Positions 23,625 to 32,737 of a stretch of 38,679 bases of DNA are shown here, one piece after another. Numbering within the stretch: position 1 is the stretch's first letter; each line of letters opens with the position of its first letter. The stretch spans positions 1 through 38,679 of the forward strand of contig JAKZSU010000180.1 in assembly GCA_047517485.1 (NCBI GenBank), read 5' to 3'. The stretch comes from JAKZSU01 sp047517485 (GTDB lineage: Bacteria; Pseudomonadota; Alphaproteobacteria; UBA7887). The position numbers and the translations under genes are program-made. Under the pieces are notes generated by a model that saw only the letters and a program-made list of their open reading frames with translations, had not been told where the DNA came from and made no database searches.

Positions 23625-24353
23625 ATGGCGGATGCGACCAAGCCGGTTTGTCTGATAACCGGGACCGGCCCGGGTACTGGCTATGAGTGCGCCAAGCGTT
23701 TTGCCGCGGGTGGCTATAGGATCGCCATGGTGGCTCGTGACCGAGAGCGCCTCGACGCCTTTGAAGCCGAGATCGAAGGCTCGCGCGGCTACGTCTGTGA
23801 CGTCGGCGATCTCGATGCCTTGGTGGCGACCGTCGACGCGGTGCGCACCGATTTGGGTGATCCGGCGGTGGCGATCCACAATGCGGTCTCCGGCGTGCTC
23901 GAGGGCGGCGGCGCGGCCAAGTTCATGGAGAGCGATCCGACCCGGCTGGAGCGCAACTTTCGCATCAACACCACGGCGTTTCTCTATCTCGCGCGCGCGG
24001 TCGCGCCGGCGATGATCGCCGCCGGTCAAGGCGCGATCATCGCCACCGGCAACACTTCGGCAAAGCGCGGCAAGGCGAACTTCGCTTATTTCGCGCCGAC
24101 CAAGGCGGCGCAGCGCATCCTCGCCCAGGCGATGGCGCGCGATCTTGGACCGCAAGGCGTTCACGTGGCTTATCTGATCGTCGACGCGGCGATCGACACC
24201 CCACGCACGCGGCCGATCTTCGCCCCCGACAAAGATGATGATTTCTTCTGCAAGCCGAGCGCGATCGCCGACGAAATCTATCACGTCGCGCATCAAGACC
24301 CGTCGGCCTGGTCGTTCGATATCGAGGTTCGGCCCTACCAGGAGAATTGGTAG
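23625..24353 (+). CDS. Short-chain dehydrogenase/reductase family protein lacking the catalytic Tyr
   Basis: The 242-aa protein has the NAD(P)-binding motif ITGTGPGTGYECAKRFA at its N-terminus and an overall SDR Rossmann fold. The usual active site Ser-Tyr-xxx-Lys reads here as TGNTSAKRG and then YFAPTKAAQR, so Phe replaces the Tyr four residues before the Lys. I recall related SDR proteins with FAPxK, so this seems a subfamily trait rather than a mutation. It may use another residue or not act as a classical dehydrogenase. It is 16 bases downstream of the hydrolase and converges on the ABC permease with a 4-base gap. Confidence 0.85.
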   Translation: MADATKPVCLITGTGPGTGYECAKRFAAGGYRIAMVARDRERLDAFEAEIEGSRGYVCDVGDLDALVATVDAVRTDLGDPAVAIHNAVSGVLEGGGAAKFMESDPTRLERNFRINTTAFLYLARAVAPAMIAAGQGAIIATGNTSAKRGKANFAYFAPTKAAQRILAQAMARDLGPQGVHVAYLIVDAAIDTPRTRPIFAPDKDDDFFCKPSAIADEIYHVAHQDPSAWSFDIEVRPYQENW

Positions 24354-24357
24354 CGGA

Positions 24358-25278
24358 CTACCGCCGGATCGCTTTCGGATCAAGTGCGTCCTGCAGACCG
24401 TCGCCGAGAAAATTGAACGCGACGACGGTGATGAAGATCGCCAGGCCCGGCCACACCGCGAGCATCGGCGCCTCGTAGATCAGCTCCTGGGCGTTGGTCA
24501 GCATGTTGCCCCAGCTCGGCATCGGCGGCTGAATGCCGAGGCCGAGAAAGCTGAGCACCGATTCCAGAAGCACGATATTGCCCACCGACAAGGTGGTCGA
24601 GACGATGATCGGCGATATCGCGTTGGGCAGGATGTGGCGGCTCATAATCCAGCCGCCGCCGGCGCCCTGGCTGCGCGCGGCGAGCACGAAATCGCGTTCG
24701 CGCAGGCTGAGCGCGGCGCCGCGCACCAGACGCGCGACGGTGGTCCAGCCGAACAGCGCGATGATCAGCACGATGCGGTAGAGGCTGGCGTCGGGCGAGG
24801 TCGCGATGTCCGCCGGCAGGCCGAGTTTTTCGAGGTCGATCGCCGCCAGGACGATCAACAGCGGCAGCAGCGGCAGCGCGATGACGGTGTCGGTAAGCCG
24901 CATCAGCAGCGAATCGAGCCAGCCGCCGTAATAGCCGGCAATGAGCCCGATCAGGGTGCCGATCACCGCCGAGAGAAGCGCGGTAACCAGGCCGACCAGC
25001 AGCGATACGCGGCCGCCGTGGAGCAGGCGCAGGAACACGTCGCGGCCGAGTTCGTCGGTGCCCAGAATATGGCTCTCCGATGCCGGCTCGAAACGCGCCA
25101 GCAAATCGACCTCGGACGAATCGAGACCGAGCGAGGACTCGATCAGCGGCGCCGCCAGCGCGGCGGCGGCGAGGATCATCAGAAGTACGCCGCTGACCAA
25201 GGCCATGCGGTGATCGAGGAAGCGCTCGAAGGTGAGGCGGGCGAGCGAGCGCCGCGCCGGGGCCAAGGCCGTGTTCAT
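24358..25278 (-). CDS. ABC transporter permease, DppC/OppC type
   Basis: This 306-aa inner-membrane permease has about six membrane segments. The N-terminal leader TFERFLDHRMALVSGVLLMI and the GTDELGRDVFLRLLHGGRVS block are typical of DppC/OppC. The EAA-type loop that contacts the ATPases is at ARSQGAGGGWIMSRHILPNA. It overlaps the upstream permease gene by four bases (ATGA at 25275-25278). It is the last gene of the importer operon. The transported solute (dipeptide, oligopeptide, nickel or other) is not readable from the permease. Confidence 0.92.
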   Translation of the reverse strand: MNTALAPARRSLARLTFERFLDHRMALVSGVLLMILAAAALAAPLIESSLGLDSSEVDLLARFEPASESHILGTDELGRDVFLRLLHGGRVSLLVGLVTALLSAVIGTLIGLIAGYYGGWLDSLLMRLTDTVIALPLLPLLIVLAAIDLEKLGLPADIATSPDASLYRIVLIIALFGWTTVARLVRGAALSLRERDFVLAARSQGAGGGWIMSRHILPNAISPIIVSTTLSVGNIVLLESVLSFLGLGIQPPMPSWGNMLTNAQELIYEAPMLAVWPGLAIFITVVAFNFLGDGLQDALDPKAIRR

Positions 25279-26240
25279 CGCAGGCTCACCCGCGGGTCGA
25301 GCCAGGCGTAACAGAGATCGGCGGCGAGATTGCTCAACAGCACCACGGTGGTGGCGAACAGCAGGCTGATCAGCGCGACGTTGTAATCATTGCCGATGAT
25401 CGAGTCGTAGATCAGCTTGCCCATGCCGAGATAGGAGAACATGGTCTCGGTGATCAGCGCGCCGGAGAACAAGGTGCCGAAGCTGAGCGCCAGGATGGTG
25501 ACCACCGGTATCATAGCGTTGCGCAGCGCATGGCGCCACACCACGCGGCGCGCGGGCGCGCCCTTGGCGCGCGCGGTGCGGATATAATCGTGACGCATGA
25601 CCTCCATCATCGCGGCCCGGACATAACGGGTCAGGCCGCCGATACTGGCGACGCTGAGGGTGATCAGCGGCAGGATCAGGTAGCGCGCGCGATCCCATAA
25701 TCCGGCGAGCCCCGGCTCGCTATTCAGTGATGCCATGCCGCCCGCCGGCAGCCAGCCGAGTTCGACCGAGAATAGAATTATCAGCATCAGCGCGAGCCAG
25801 AACACCGGTACCGAGATACCACCGAGGGCGGCGAAATTGATCACGTAGTCGGCGGCGGAGTACGGTTTGAGCGCGGAATAGAGCCCGACCGGCACCGCGA
25901 TGGCGAGCGACAGGACGAGCGCCAAACCCATCAGGATCAAGGTATTGACCAGGCGCGGCGAGAGCACTTCGAGGACCGGGCGGTTGTGGATCCGCGAATA
26001 GCCGAAATCGCCGACCGCCGCCGCCCCCAGCCAATTGCCGTAGCGCTCGAGGATCGGCTTGTCGAGACCGTATAGCGCCTTCAGCCGCGCCGCGTCGGCG
26101 GGGGTGAGATCGGGGTCGGATTGCACCATGATGTCGATCGGATCGCCGGGCATCAGCGCCATCAGACCATAGACCGCGAACGACATCACCGCGATGACGA
26201 TCAACGATTCGACGATCCGCCCGGCGACGTAGCGGGTCAT
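25275..26240 (-). CDS. ABC transporter permease, DppB/OppB type
   Basis: This 321-aa permease starts MTRYVAGRIVESLIVIAVMS and has the MPGDPIDIM segment near residue 35 that is conserved in DppB/OppB. Several membrane spans follow, with the coupling loop at RTARAKGAPARRVVWRHALR. The ATG at 26240 overlaps the preceding ATPase gene by four bases. A much longer open frame reaches back to 27470, but that part is an opposite-phase reading of the ATPase genes. It pairs with the DppC-type permease to form the membrane channel. Confidence 0.93.
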   Translation of the reverse strand: MTRYVAGRIVESLIVIAVMSFAVYGLMALMPGDPIDIMVQSDPDLTPADAARLKALYGLDKPILERYGNWLGAAAVGDFGYSRIHNRPVLEVLSPRLVNTLILMGLALVLSLAIAVPVGLYSALKPYSAADYVINFAALGGISVPVFWLALMLIILFSVELGWLPAGGMASLNSEPGLAGLWDRARYLILPLITLSVASIGGLTRYVRAAMMEVMRHDYIRTARAKGAPARRVVWRHALRNAMIPVVTILALSFGTLFSGALITETMFSYLGMGKLIYDSIIGNDYNVALISLLFATTVVLLSNLAADLCYAWLDPRVSLR

Positions 26241-27190
26241 CGCGGTGCCGCCAGCGGGCAAGCGACGAGATGGTCGGCGCCGGGCGCGATCGGCTCGAGG
26301 AACGGCCGCAGCGCGCGGCAGCTGTCCTCGGCCTTGGGGCAGCGGGTGTGGAACGGGCAGCCGGTCGGCGGATTGAGCGGGCTCGGGACCTCGCCGGGGA
26401 GCGCGGGGTGGCGGCGGCGGCCGCGACCGGCCTCGGGAATCGCCGCCCGCAGCGCCTGGGTGTAGGGGTGGCGCGGGTCCTCGAACAGCGCCTCGCGGTC
26501 GGCGATCTCGACGATGTGGCCGAGATACATCACCGCCACCCGATCGGCGATGAAATCGACTACCGCCAGGTCGTGGGTGATGAACAGATAGGCGAGGCCG
26601 CGCGAGTCCTGGAGATCGCGCAACAGATTGAGGATCTGGCTCTGGATCGAAACGTCGAGCGCCGAGACCGGCTCGTCGGCGATGATCAGGTCGGGCTCGA
26701 GCGCGAGCGCGCGGGCGACCCCGATGCGCTGGCGCTGACCGCCGGAAAATTCGTGCGGATAACGATCGACCTGAGCCGGCGCGAGACCCACGGCAACCAT
26801 CAGCTCGGTGACCTTGGCGCGGCGCTCGGCTCGCGTCCCGACGCGATGAATGCGCAGCGGCTCCTCGATGATCGCGCCGGCGGTCATGCGTGGATCGAGC
26901 GACGCGTAGGGGTCCTGGAAAACGATCTGGATCGAACTCTCGGCGTCCACCGCCTGGCCGCGAAACCGGATGGTGCCCGCATCCGGTGGGTAAAGTCCCG
27001 CCAGGACGCGGCCCAGCGTGGTCTTGCCGCAGCCGCTTTCGCCGATCAGCGCCAGGGTCTCGCCGGCCTCGATCGTGAGGTCGATCCCGTTGACCGCGTG
27101 TACCGTGCCTTGGCGCCGTCCGAACAAGCCCTGGCCGCGCACCGGAAAATGTTTGACCACGTCGCGGGCTTCGAGCAACGCCTCGGTCAT
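26237..27190 (-). CDS. ABC transporter ATP-binding protein, DppF/OppF type
   Basis: This 317-aa ATPase has Walker A GESGCGKTTLG, Q-loop FQDPYASLDPR, signature FSGGQRQRIG, Walker B LIIADEPVSALD and the switch His in FITHDLAVV. The C-terminal oligopeptide-transporter extension (CPFHTRCPKAEDSC) carries cysteines often linked to an iron-sulfur cluster in this class. The start at 27190 (MTEALLEARDVVKHF) overlaps the DppD-type stop as ATGA; the longer frame to 27265 is not conserved. It energises the importer together with the gene upstream. Confidence 0.94.
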   Translation of the reverse strand: MTEALLEARDVVKHFPVRGQGLFGRRQGTVHAVNGIDLTIEAGETLALIGESGCGKTTLGRVLAGLYPPDAGTIRFRGQAVDAESSIQIVFQDPYASLDPRMTAGAIIEEPLRIHRVGTRAERRAKVTELMVAVGLAPAQVDRYPHEFSGGQRQRIGVARALALEPDLIIADEPVSALDVSIQSQILNLLRDLQDSRGLAYLFITHDLAVVDFIADRVAVMYLGHIVEIADREALFEDPRHPYTQALRAAIPEAGRGRRRHPALPGEVPSPLNPPTGCPFHTRCPKAEDSCRALRPFLEPIAPGADHLVACPLAAPR

Positions 27191-28206
27191 GACGCCTCGG
27201 CGGCGTAACACGCGACCCGGTGATCGGGCGCGACGTCCGCCAACGGCGGTGGGGCGCCGGCGCACACCGACATCGCGCGCGGACAGCGATCGCGAAACGC
27301 GCAGCCGCTCGGCAGCTGACCGAGATCGGGCACCATGCCGCGGATCGCCGGCAGGCGGTCGTGGCCGGCACCGATGCGCGGCAGGGTCGCCAACAGACCC
27401 TGGGTATAGGGGTGGCGCGGGCCGGCGAACACCGCGTCGGCCGCGGCGCGCTCGACCACTCGCCCGGCATACATCACCACCACCTCGTCGGCGATCTCGG
27501 AAATCACCCCGAGATCATGACTGATGAACTGGATCGCCATGCCGAAGGAGTCCTGAAGATCGAGCATCAGATCGAGAATCTGGGCTTGGACGGTGACGTC
27601 GAGCGCGGTGGTCGGCTCGTCGGCGATCAGCAACGACGGCTTGCACGCCAGCGCCATGGCGATCATCACCCGTTGGCGCATGCCGCCGGACAGGTGATGG
27701 GGATACTCGTGCGCGCGCTTCATCGGCAGCGCGATACCGACGCGGTCGAGCAGCTCGACCGCCGATCGCCATGCCTCGCGGGCCGGCAGCTTGTCGTGCA
27801 GGATCAACACTTCCGCCACCTGATCGCCGACCGTCATCACCGGGTTGAGCGCGGTCATCGGCTCTTGGAATATCATCGCCAATTCGCGGCCGCGCAAGGT
27901 GCATAGGCGATCCTCCGACAGCCGGCCGAGATCGGTGCCGCGCAGGGTCACCGTGCCGTCGTCGAGGCGGCCGGGCGGATCGATCAGTCCCATTATCGCG
28001 AGCGCGGCGACCGATTTGCCACAGCCGCTTTCACCGACCACCCCGAGGGTCCGGCCGCGCTCGATGGTGTAGCTGATCCCGTCGACCGCCGTGAGCGGTC
28101 CCGCGCGGGTGTCGAAAATGACCGTCAGATCGCGGACATCGAGAACCGGCGGCGGCAAGGCTTTCGCCGGCTCGGGACCAAGCACCGCCTGGCGCAGATC
28201 CGCCAT
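27187..28206 (-). CDS. ABC transporter ATP-binding protein, DppD/OppD type
   Basis: This 339-aa ATPase has Walker A GESGCGKSVAAL, Q-loop FQEPMTALNPVMTVG, signature LSGGMRQRVM, Walker B LLIADEPTTALD and switch His ISHDLGVI. The C-terminal Dpp/Opp domain includes CAFRDRCPRAMSVC. It lies 20 bases downstream of the solute-binding protein gene and overlaps the next ATPase gene by four bases, so the five-gene importer is a single operon. Confidence 0.94.
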   Translation of the reverse strand: MADLRQAVLGPEPAKALPPPVLDVRDLTVIFDTRAGPLTAVDGISYTIERGRTLGVVGESGCGKSVAALAIMGLIDPPGRLDDGTVTLRGTDLGRLSEDRLCTLRGRELAMIFQEPMTALNPVMTVGDQVAEVLILHDKLPAREAWRSAVELLDRVGIALPMKRAHEYPHHLSGGMRQRVMIAMALACKPSLLIADEPTTALDVTVQAQILDLMLDLQDSFGMAIQFISHDLGVISEIADEVVVMYAGRVVERAAADAVFAGPRHPYTQGLLATLPRIGAGHDRLPAIRGMVPDLGQLPSGCAFRDRCPRAMSVCAGAPPPLADVAPDHRVACYAAEAS

Positions 28207-28226
28207 GCTTTAACCGAAAATGGCGG

Positions 28227-29894
28227 TCATTCGGTCGACCGCCATTCCTCGATCCACATTGTCGTGGTGACCAGGTGGCCGGTCGGGCGCACGCCGGTCA
28301 GCCAAGGGGGAAAGACATAGGATTCGGCGCGGAAGAACAGAGGAAGCGCCGGGAGCTCGGTGGCGTAGAGTGTCTGCAGTTCGCGCCAATAAGGCAGGCG
28401 GGCTTCGGGATCGAGTTCGCGCTCGATGAGATCGATCAGCTCGTCCATGCGGGGATTGTTATAGCCCGGGAAGTTCTGCCCCGACCAGCCATTGGCCTCG
28501 GTGGGGATCTGGTCGGATTTCAAGGTCGACAAAGGCACCGCTTCGGGCGCGCTTAGCCAAGCATACATCGACAGTCCGGAGTTGCCGCGCTTGGTCATTG
28601 TTTCGCCGAAAAACACCCGCGCCGGCTCGTTGCGAATGATCGCCTCGACGCCGACCTTGCGCCATTGGCTTTGCAGGACCTGTTGCACCAGCTCGCGCGA
28701 CTTGTTGCCCGCGGTGGTCATCAGCGCGAACGACAATTTGTCGCCGGCGCCATTGTGACGGACGCCGTCGCGGACATCGCTCCATCCCGCGTCATCGAGC
28801 AGCGCCGCCGCGCGGTCCGGGTCGTGGGCGTAGATCGGCACCGCGTCGCTGAAAATGCGGTCGAGGGGATTGACGTTCGAATGGGCGACCGGCTGGTGGC
28901 CGCCATACAGCTTCTCGGTCAATTGCTCGCGGTCGAGCGCATAGAGCAAGGCTTGGCGAACCCGGACATCGGCGAGCATCGGATTGTCGAGGTTGACGTC
29001 GAGATGCTCGTAGATCAGCCCCGGTTTGTAGAGGTAGGTGAAGCTGTCGGGATTGCGGCGTTCGAACGACAGGGCTTGTTCGATATTGAAGCCGAGTTCG
29101 CCGGCGACATAGTCGACCTCGCCCGACAACAGATTGGCCTCGAGCGCGGCGGTGTTCTCGATGATCCGGACGACCACCCGCTTGAACCGGGGCGCCTCGC
29201 CATACCACGTCGGGTTCGGCTCGAGCATGACGTGGCTGCCCGAGACCACTTGGGTGATCCGATAGGGGCCGAAATAGAGCCCGGGATTGGTCGGGTCGGT
29301 ATCATAGAGCGTGCGGTGGCGATACTCGACGGGCTCGGCGAAGGGGGCTTCCTCGAGATGGCGCGGCAGCAGATAGAACCCGTTCGCCGCGTTGTATTGA
29401 TAGGTCAGCCGGTCGACATGAAAGGTAAAAGTCTTGTCGTCGATGACCTCGATCGATTGGGTGCGGCGAAACCCCTCGATGCCGGCGAAACCGCTCTGTT
29501 CGTTGCGCCCGACCCGCCAAGTAAACACCGCGTCCGCCGACGTGACCGGGGTGCCGTCGCCCCAGGTGGCGTCCGGGTGAAGGCGATAGGTGACGGCGAC
29601 ACCGGTGCTGCCGTCGGCCAGGGTTTCCACCACCGCCTCGCCGTTCTCGATCGACGGCAATGATGTGCACAGCAGGCAGATCAAGGTCCAGTCCTGGTCA
29701 TACGTCGTCAACGGGCGCATGGTCGCGTTGAGAACATAGGACTTGGCCAACATCGAGTTGATGTGGGGATGAAGCGTCGCGGGGAATTGGGTGATGCCGA
29801 TGACCAGGTCGTCCTTGGCGGCGACCGGCGCGGCGGAAACGATCAGGATCGCGGCGGCGGCGACGAGGCGGCGGATAATGCGGCGAAAGGTCAT
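28227..29894 (-). CDS. ABC transporter substrate-binding protein, family 5 (peptide/opine type)
   Basis: This 555-aa periplasmic protein starts with a signal peptide (LVAAAAILIVSAAPVAA). It has the family-5 layout: an N-terminal LVIGITQFPATLHPHINSML segment, the RLHPDATWGDGTPVTSADAVF block, and VRQALLYALDREQL in the second lobe. The ATG at 29894 starts the signal peptide, with GGAG 10 bases upstream; the open frame to 30176 is not coding. The family binds peptides, opines, nickel chelates or glycosides, and binding residues do not allow a choice. It is the first transporter gene, 58 bases after the HCCA-isomerase-like gene. Confidence 0.93.
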   Translation of the reverse strand: MTFRRIIRRLVAAAAILIVSAAPVAAKDDLVIGITQFPATLHPHINSMLAKSYVLNATMRPLTTYDQDWTLICLLCTSLPSIENGEAVVETLADGSTGVAVTYRLHPDATWGDGTPVTSADAVFTWRVGRNEQSGFAGIEGFRRTQSIEVIDDKTFTFHVDRLTYQYNAANGFYLLPRHLEEAPFAEPVEYRHRTLYDTDPTNPGLYFGPYRITQVVSGSHVMLEPNPTWYGEAPRFKRVVVRIIENTAALEANLLSGEVDYVAGELGFNIEQALSFERRNPDSFTYLYKPGLIYEHLDVNLDNPMLADVRVRQALLYALDREQLTEKLYGGHQPVAHSNVNPLDRIFSDAVPIYAHDPDRAAALLDDAGWSDVRDGVRHNGAGDKLSFALMTTAGNKSRELVQQVLQSQWRKVGVEAIIRNEPARVFFGETMTKRGNSGLSMYAWLSAPEAVPLSTLKSDQIPTEANGWSGQNFPGYNNPRMDELIDLIERELDPEARLPYWRELQTLYATELPALPLFFRAESYVFPPWLTGVRPTGHLVTTTMWIEEWRSTE

Positions 29895-29952
29895 GACAGC
29901 GGATCTCCAGACGTCGGTCGGAGACGCCGACTGGAATCGGATTGAAAGTGCG

Positions 29953-30561
29953 CTACTCACCCTCGACAAATCGGGTGAGGAAATCGAGCCTGTCCTGGCC
30001 CCAGAAGACCTCGCCGTCGCACACCCAGGTCGGCGATCCGAACACCTCGAGCGCGATCGCGTCGGCGGTATTCTTTTCGAACACCGCGCGCGCCTCGTCG
30101 CCGTCGCCAGCCGCCAAGAGTGCGGTGCCGTCAAACTCGTGCTCGTCGGCGATCGCGACAAGGGTCGCCTCGTCACCCAGATCGCGCTCCTCGCGCCAGC
30201 AGGCGCTGAGAAAACCGTCGGCGAGCGCGATTGTCGCGTCCTGGTCGGCGCCCTGGAGCTGCGCCGCGATCAGCATATGACCGGCGCGGGTCGGATCGAC
30301 CGGGAAATGCGCCGGGTGCAGAGTGAGATCCATGCCGAGATATTCGTGCCAGCGACCAAATTCGCGCAGGCGGTTGGATTGCACCGGTTTCGGCCGTTGG
30401 CCCACCGGTTTGGTGCCGTTGAGCCCGAATACGTGCATGATGTTATAGGGCTTGTACGTCATGGTTAGACCATTGTGCGCGACGAGGTCCTTAAAACGGG
30501 GTCCGGCTAGGTAAGTCCAAGGCGACGACAGGGCGAGGTAATAATCGACCGATCCGCTCAT
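29953..30561 (-). CDS. 2-hydroxychromene-2-carboxylate isomerase-like protein (DsbA/kappa-GST fold)
   Basis: This 202-aa protein has the thioredoxin-like fold with inserted helical domain seen in kappa-class glutathione transferases and HCCA isomerases. The N-terminus DYYLALSSPWTYLAGPRF places the catalytic Ser in the SSPWTY motif. FGSPTWVCDGEVFWGQDRL near the C-terminus holds the cis-Pro loop. Known members isomerise naphthalene-catabolism intermediates using glutathione; no other naphthalene genes are present, so the true substrate is unknown. The ATG overlaps the upstream small gene by four bases. Its linkage to an importer suggests a role in using the imported compound. Confidence 0.88.
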   Translation of the reverse strand: MSGSVDYYLALSSPWTYLAGPRFKDLVAHNGLTMTYKPYNIMHVFGLNGTKPVGQRPKPVQSNRLREFGRWHEYLGMDLTLHPAHFPVDPTRAGHMLIAAQLQGADQDATIALADGFLSACWREERDLGDEATLVAIADEHEFDGTALLAAGDGDEARAVFEKNTADAIALEVFGSPTWVCDGEVFWGQDRLDFLTRFVEGE

Positions 30562-30854
30562 AGGAGCGATCCGCCGGCTTGCTGGGAGACCGGCGCGCCG
30601 GCGCTGGCGCGATCATAGGGAATGGCTTGAATGACGTGCGCCTTACCGATGATACGCACTTTGCCGTTGCGCTCGGTGAGCGCGAAAAAAGGCGTCAAGC
30701 CGTTGAAATAATCGAGAATTTGCCCGCCTTTCTCGACGAAGATCGAGCCCAGGTAAACCGACGTATCCGACATACGGACCTCGACCTCGACCTCGATCAT
30801 GTTGGACTCTTCATTTACGGGTGTCGTCGGCGTCGCGGTCAGTGCGTCGTTCAT
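30558..30854 (-). CDS. Small conserved protein of unknown function (possibly DUF6812-like)
   Basis: The 98-aa frame ends by overlapping the HCCA-isomerase-like gene (ATGA). The conserved-looking part is IEVEVEVRMSDTSVYLGSIF followed by GQILDYFNGLTPFFALTERN and GKVRIIGKAHVIQAIPYD. This is a compact all-beta pattern like small ligand-binding or regulatory domains that I associate loosely with DUF6812. The ATG at 30854 or one at about 30800 could be the start; neither has a strong ribosome-binding site. It would be the first gene of the importer operon and could sense its substrate, which is inference from position only. Confidence 0.6.
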   Translation of the reverse strand: MNDALTATPTTPVNEESNMIEVEVEVRMSDTSVYLGSIFVEKGGQILDYFNGLTPFFALTERNGKVRIIGKAHVIQAIPYDRASAGAPVSQQAGGSLL

Positions 30855-31005
30855 ATATTCGCTCGGATATTTGTTTCGATAGTCCCGCCGACCGGCCAAG
30901 ATACCGATCCGGGAACGAAACATGATAGGCTTTCGCCGGGTCTGGATCAATAAACGGTCCGGGCTTTTTTTGCTCGCGAATGGCGGGACGGAAAGGGGCG
31001 GTGCG

Positions 31006-31842
31006 GTGGCGAAGGTCGAATTCAGGCAGAAGTTGCGAACCAAGCCGGAAAGTACCTATCTCGACGTGGTGCGGCGCAATGTTACCTCGCAAGCCGGTGA
31101 GGATGGCTTGATCCAGCGGATATTCTCGATGATCGGCGCCAGCAACAAATGGTGCGTTGAATTTGGCGCCTGGGATGGCCGCCATTTCAGCAATAGCTGG
31201 AACCTGTTGGCCAACAAAAATTGGCGCGGCGTGCTGATCGAGGGCGATAGCGCGCGCTGCGCCGAACTTCGCAACACCCATGCCGGCCATGATGGGGTCC
31301 ACGCGGTCAATCGATTTGTCGGTCTCGATGCACCCAATACGCTCGACGCGATTCTGGCCGAGACACCGACGCCGGTGGACTTCGACTTCTTGAGCATCGA
31401 TGTCGACGGCGTGGATTGGCACATTTGGCGCACGCTCGTGCGGTATCGGCCGCGCCTGGTGGTGATCGAATTCAACCCGTCGATCCCCAACGACGTCTAT
31501 TTCGTCCAGGATGCCGACCCGGCGGTTCATCACGGTTCTTCGCTGTTGGCGATGATCGAGCTCGGCAAGGAGAAGCGATACCAGTTGGTGGCGACCACGC
31601 CGATCAACGCGCTGTTCGTCCGCGAAGATCTCTTCGAGGTGTTCGAAATCGCCGACAATGATATCGACGCCATGCACTCGCCGGCCGAATTCGAGAGCAG
31701 GATTTTCCAGCTCTACGACGGCACCTTGATGATAGCCGGGTGTCGACGGCTGCTCTGGGCCCAGGTCGATATCGAGCAGGAGGCGATCCAGGTGCTGCCG
31801 CCCGAGCGCCGGGTCTTTGTCGATAAAATGGAAGAGCGCTAA
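31006..31842 (+). CDS. FkbM-like methyltransferase-fold protein
   Basis: The 278-aa protein carries SQAGEDGLIQRIFSMIGASN, then KWCVEFGAWDGRHFSNSWNL and WRGVLIEGD, the pattern of SAM-binding Rossmann proteins in or near the FkbM methyltransferase family. FDFLSIDVDGVDWHIWR is a second conserved block. Such genes often sit in glycan or surface-polymer loci, but none is evident here. The GTG at 31006 follows AAAGGGG; an ATG at 30922 would add 28 unconserved residues. It overlaps the downstream convergent hydrolase by four bases. The substrate is unknown. Confidence 0.75.
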   Translation: MAKVEFRQKLRTKPESTYLDVVRRNVTSQAGEDGLIQRIFSMIGASNKWCVEFGAWDGRHFSNSWNLLANKNWRGVLIEGDSARCAELRNTHAGHDGVHAVNRFVGLDAPNTLDAILAETPTPVDFDFLSIDVDGVDWHIWRTLVRYRPRLVVIEFNPSIPNDVYFVQDADPAVHHGSSLLAMIELGKEKRYQLVATTPINALFVREDLFEVFEIADNDIDAMHSPAEFESRIFQLYDGTLMIAGCRRLLWAQVDIEQEAIQVLPPERRVFVDKMEER

Positions 31843-32654
31843 TTATCGAGGCTAGCAAGCCAGGCGAGAATTTCCTCGGGCGCGCCTACCGCGATCAACT
31901 CGTTATGGCCGATGCCGGGGAAAAACAGCCCGCGCTTGGGCTCGGGCGCGGCGGCGAGGATTGCCTCGCCCATGGCGACCGGAACGATTTCATCGGCGGT
32001 GCCATGGATCACCATCACCGGCGCCGAAAGCGAGCCGATTTTGGCCAGCGAGTCGAAGCGATCGTGGACCAGCCAACGCACCGGAAGGTACGGGTAAGCG
32101 CGCGCGCCGGCATCGACCAGCGAGGTAAAGGGGGCCTCGAGAACCACCGCGCGGGACCGCACGCGGGTCGCCAGTTCGACCGCGACGCCGGTGCCCAGGG
32201 ATTCGCCGTAGAGCACGATCCGGTCGCCGGCGATTCCCTCGCCGGCGAGCCAGTCGAGCGCACTCATGCCATCGTCATAAAGGCCGGCCTCGGTCGGCGA
32301 TCCCGGATTGCCGCCATAGCCGCGATAGCCGACCAATAAGGCGCCCATCCCCGCCTCGAGATAGGGAATAAGCTTGCTGTCGCGGCGACCGACATGGCCG
32401 CCATTGCCTTGGAAATAAACGATCACCGGCGCGCCGGTGTCGCGCGGCGCGGCATACCATGAGCCGAGGGTGAGCCCGTCGCCGCTGGAATACGACACCA
32501 CGGCGAACGGCGGCGGGATGTCGGGAACGCTGCGGTCGGGAAAATAAATCAAATTGCGCTGAAAAAGATAGGCGCCGGCGGTAATCACCGCGAACAGGGC
32601 CGCCACCACGCCGGCCACGACCAGTACATCCTTGATCATCGACGCGACTCTCAT
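31839..32654 (-). CDS. Membrane-anchored alpha/beta hydrolase (BEM46/ABHD13-like)
   Basis: This 271-aa protein has one N-terminal membrane segment (VLVVAGVVAALFAVITAGAY). Its catalytic domain faces the periplasm or the membrane surface. The nucleophile motif is LYGESLGTGVAVELA (about 152), the acid is in IHGTADEIVP and the His is in GIGHNELI. FQGNGGHVG is the oxyanion segment. This is the pattern of the BEM46/ABHD13 family, whose substrates are mostly unknown. The first ATG (32654) was kept; a second at 32639 is possible. It converges on the FkbM-like gene. Confidence 0.87.
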   Translation of the reverse strand: MRVASMIKDVLVVAGVVAALFAVITAGAYLFQRNLIYFPDRSVPDIPPPFAVVSYSSGDGLTLGSWYAAPRDTGAPVIVYFQGNGGHVGRRDSKLIPYLEAGMGALLVGYRGYGGNPGSPTEAGLYDDGMSALDWLAGEGIAGDRIVLYGESLGTGVAVELATRVRSRAVVLEAPFTSLVDAGARAYPYLPVRWLVHDRFDSLAKIGSLSAPVMVIHGTADEIVPVAMGEAILAAAPEPKRGLFFPGIGHNELIAVGAPEEILAWLASLDN

Positions 32655-32737
32655 GTTTAGGGGGCCCTTCGTCGGAACGCAATCTAGCCAAACAAGGCGC
32701 GGTTGTCAGCGTTCGATTGAACTCTTATATTCTCGTT

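Noticed and set aside
26241..27470. N-terminal extension of the DppB-type permease by ~400 residues
   Set aside because: It reads the two ATPase genes out of frame; the permease begins at 26240 with a normal membrane leader.
29953..30561. Assignment to naphthalene degradation
   Set aside because: The protein fits the HCCA-isomerase fold, but no ring dioxygenase or other pathway gene is present.
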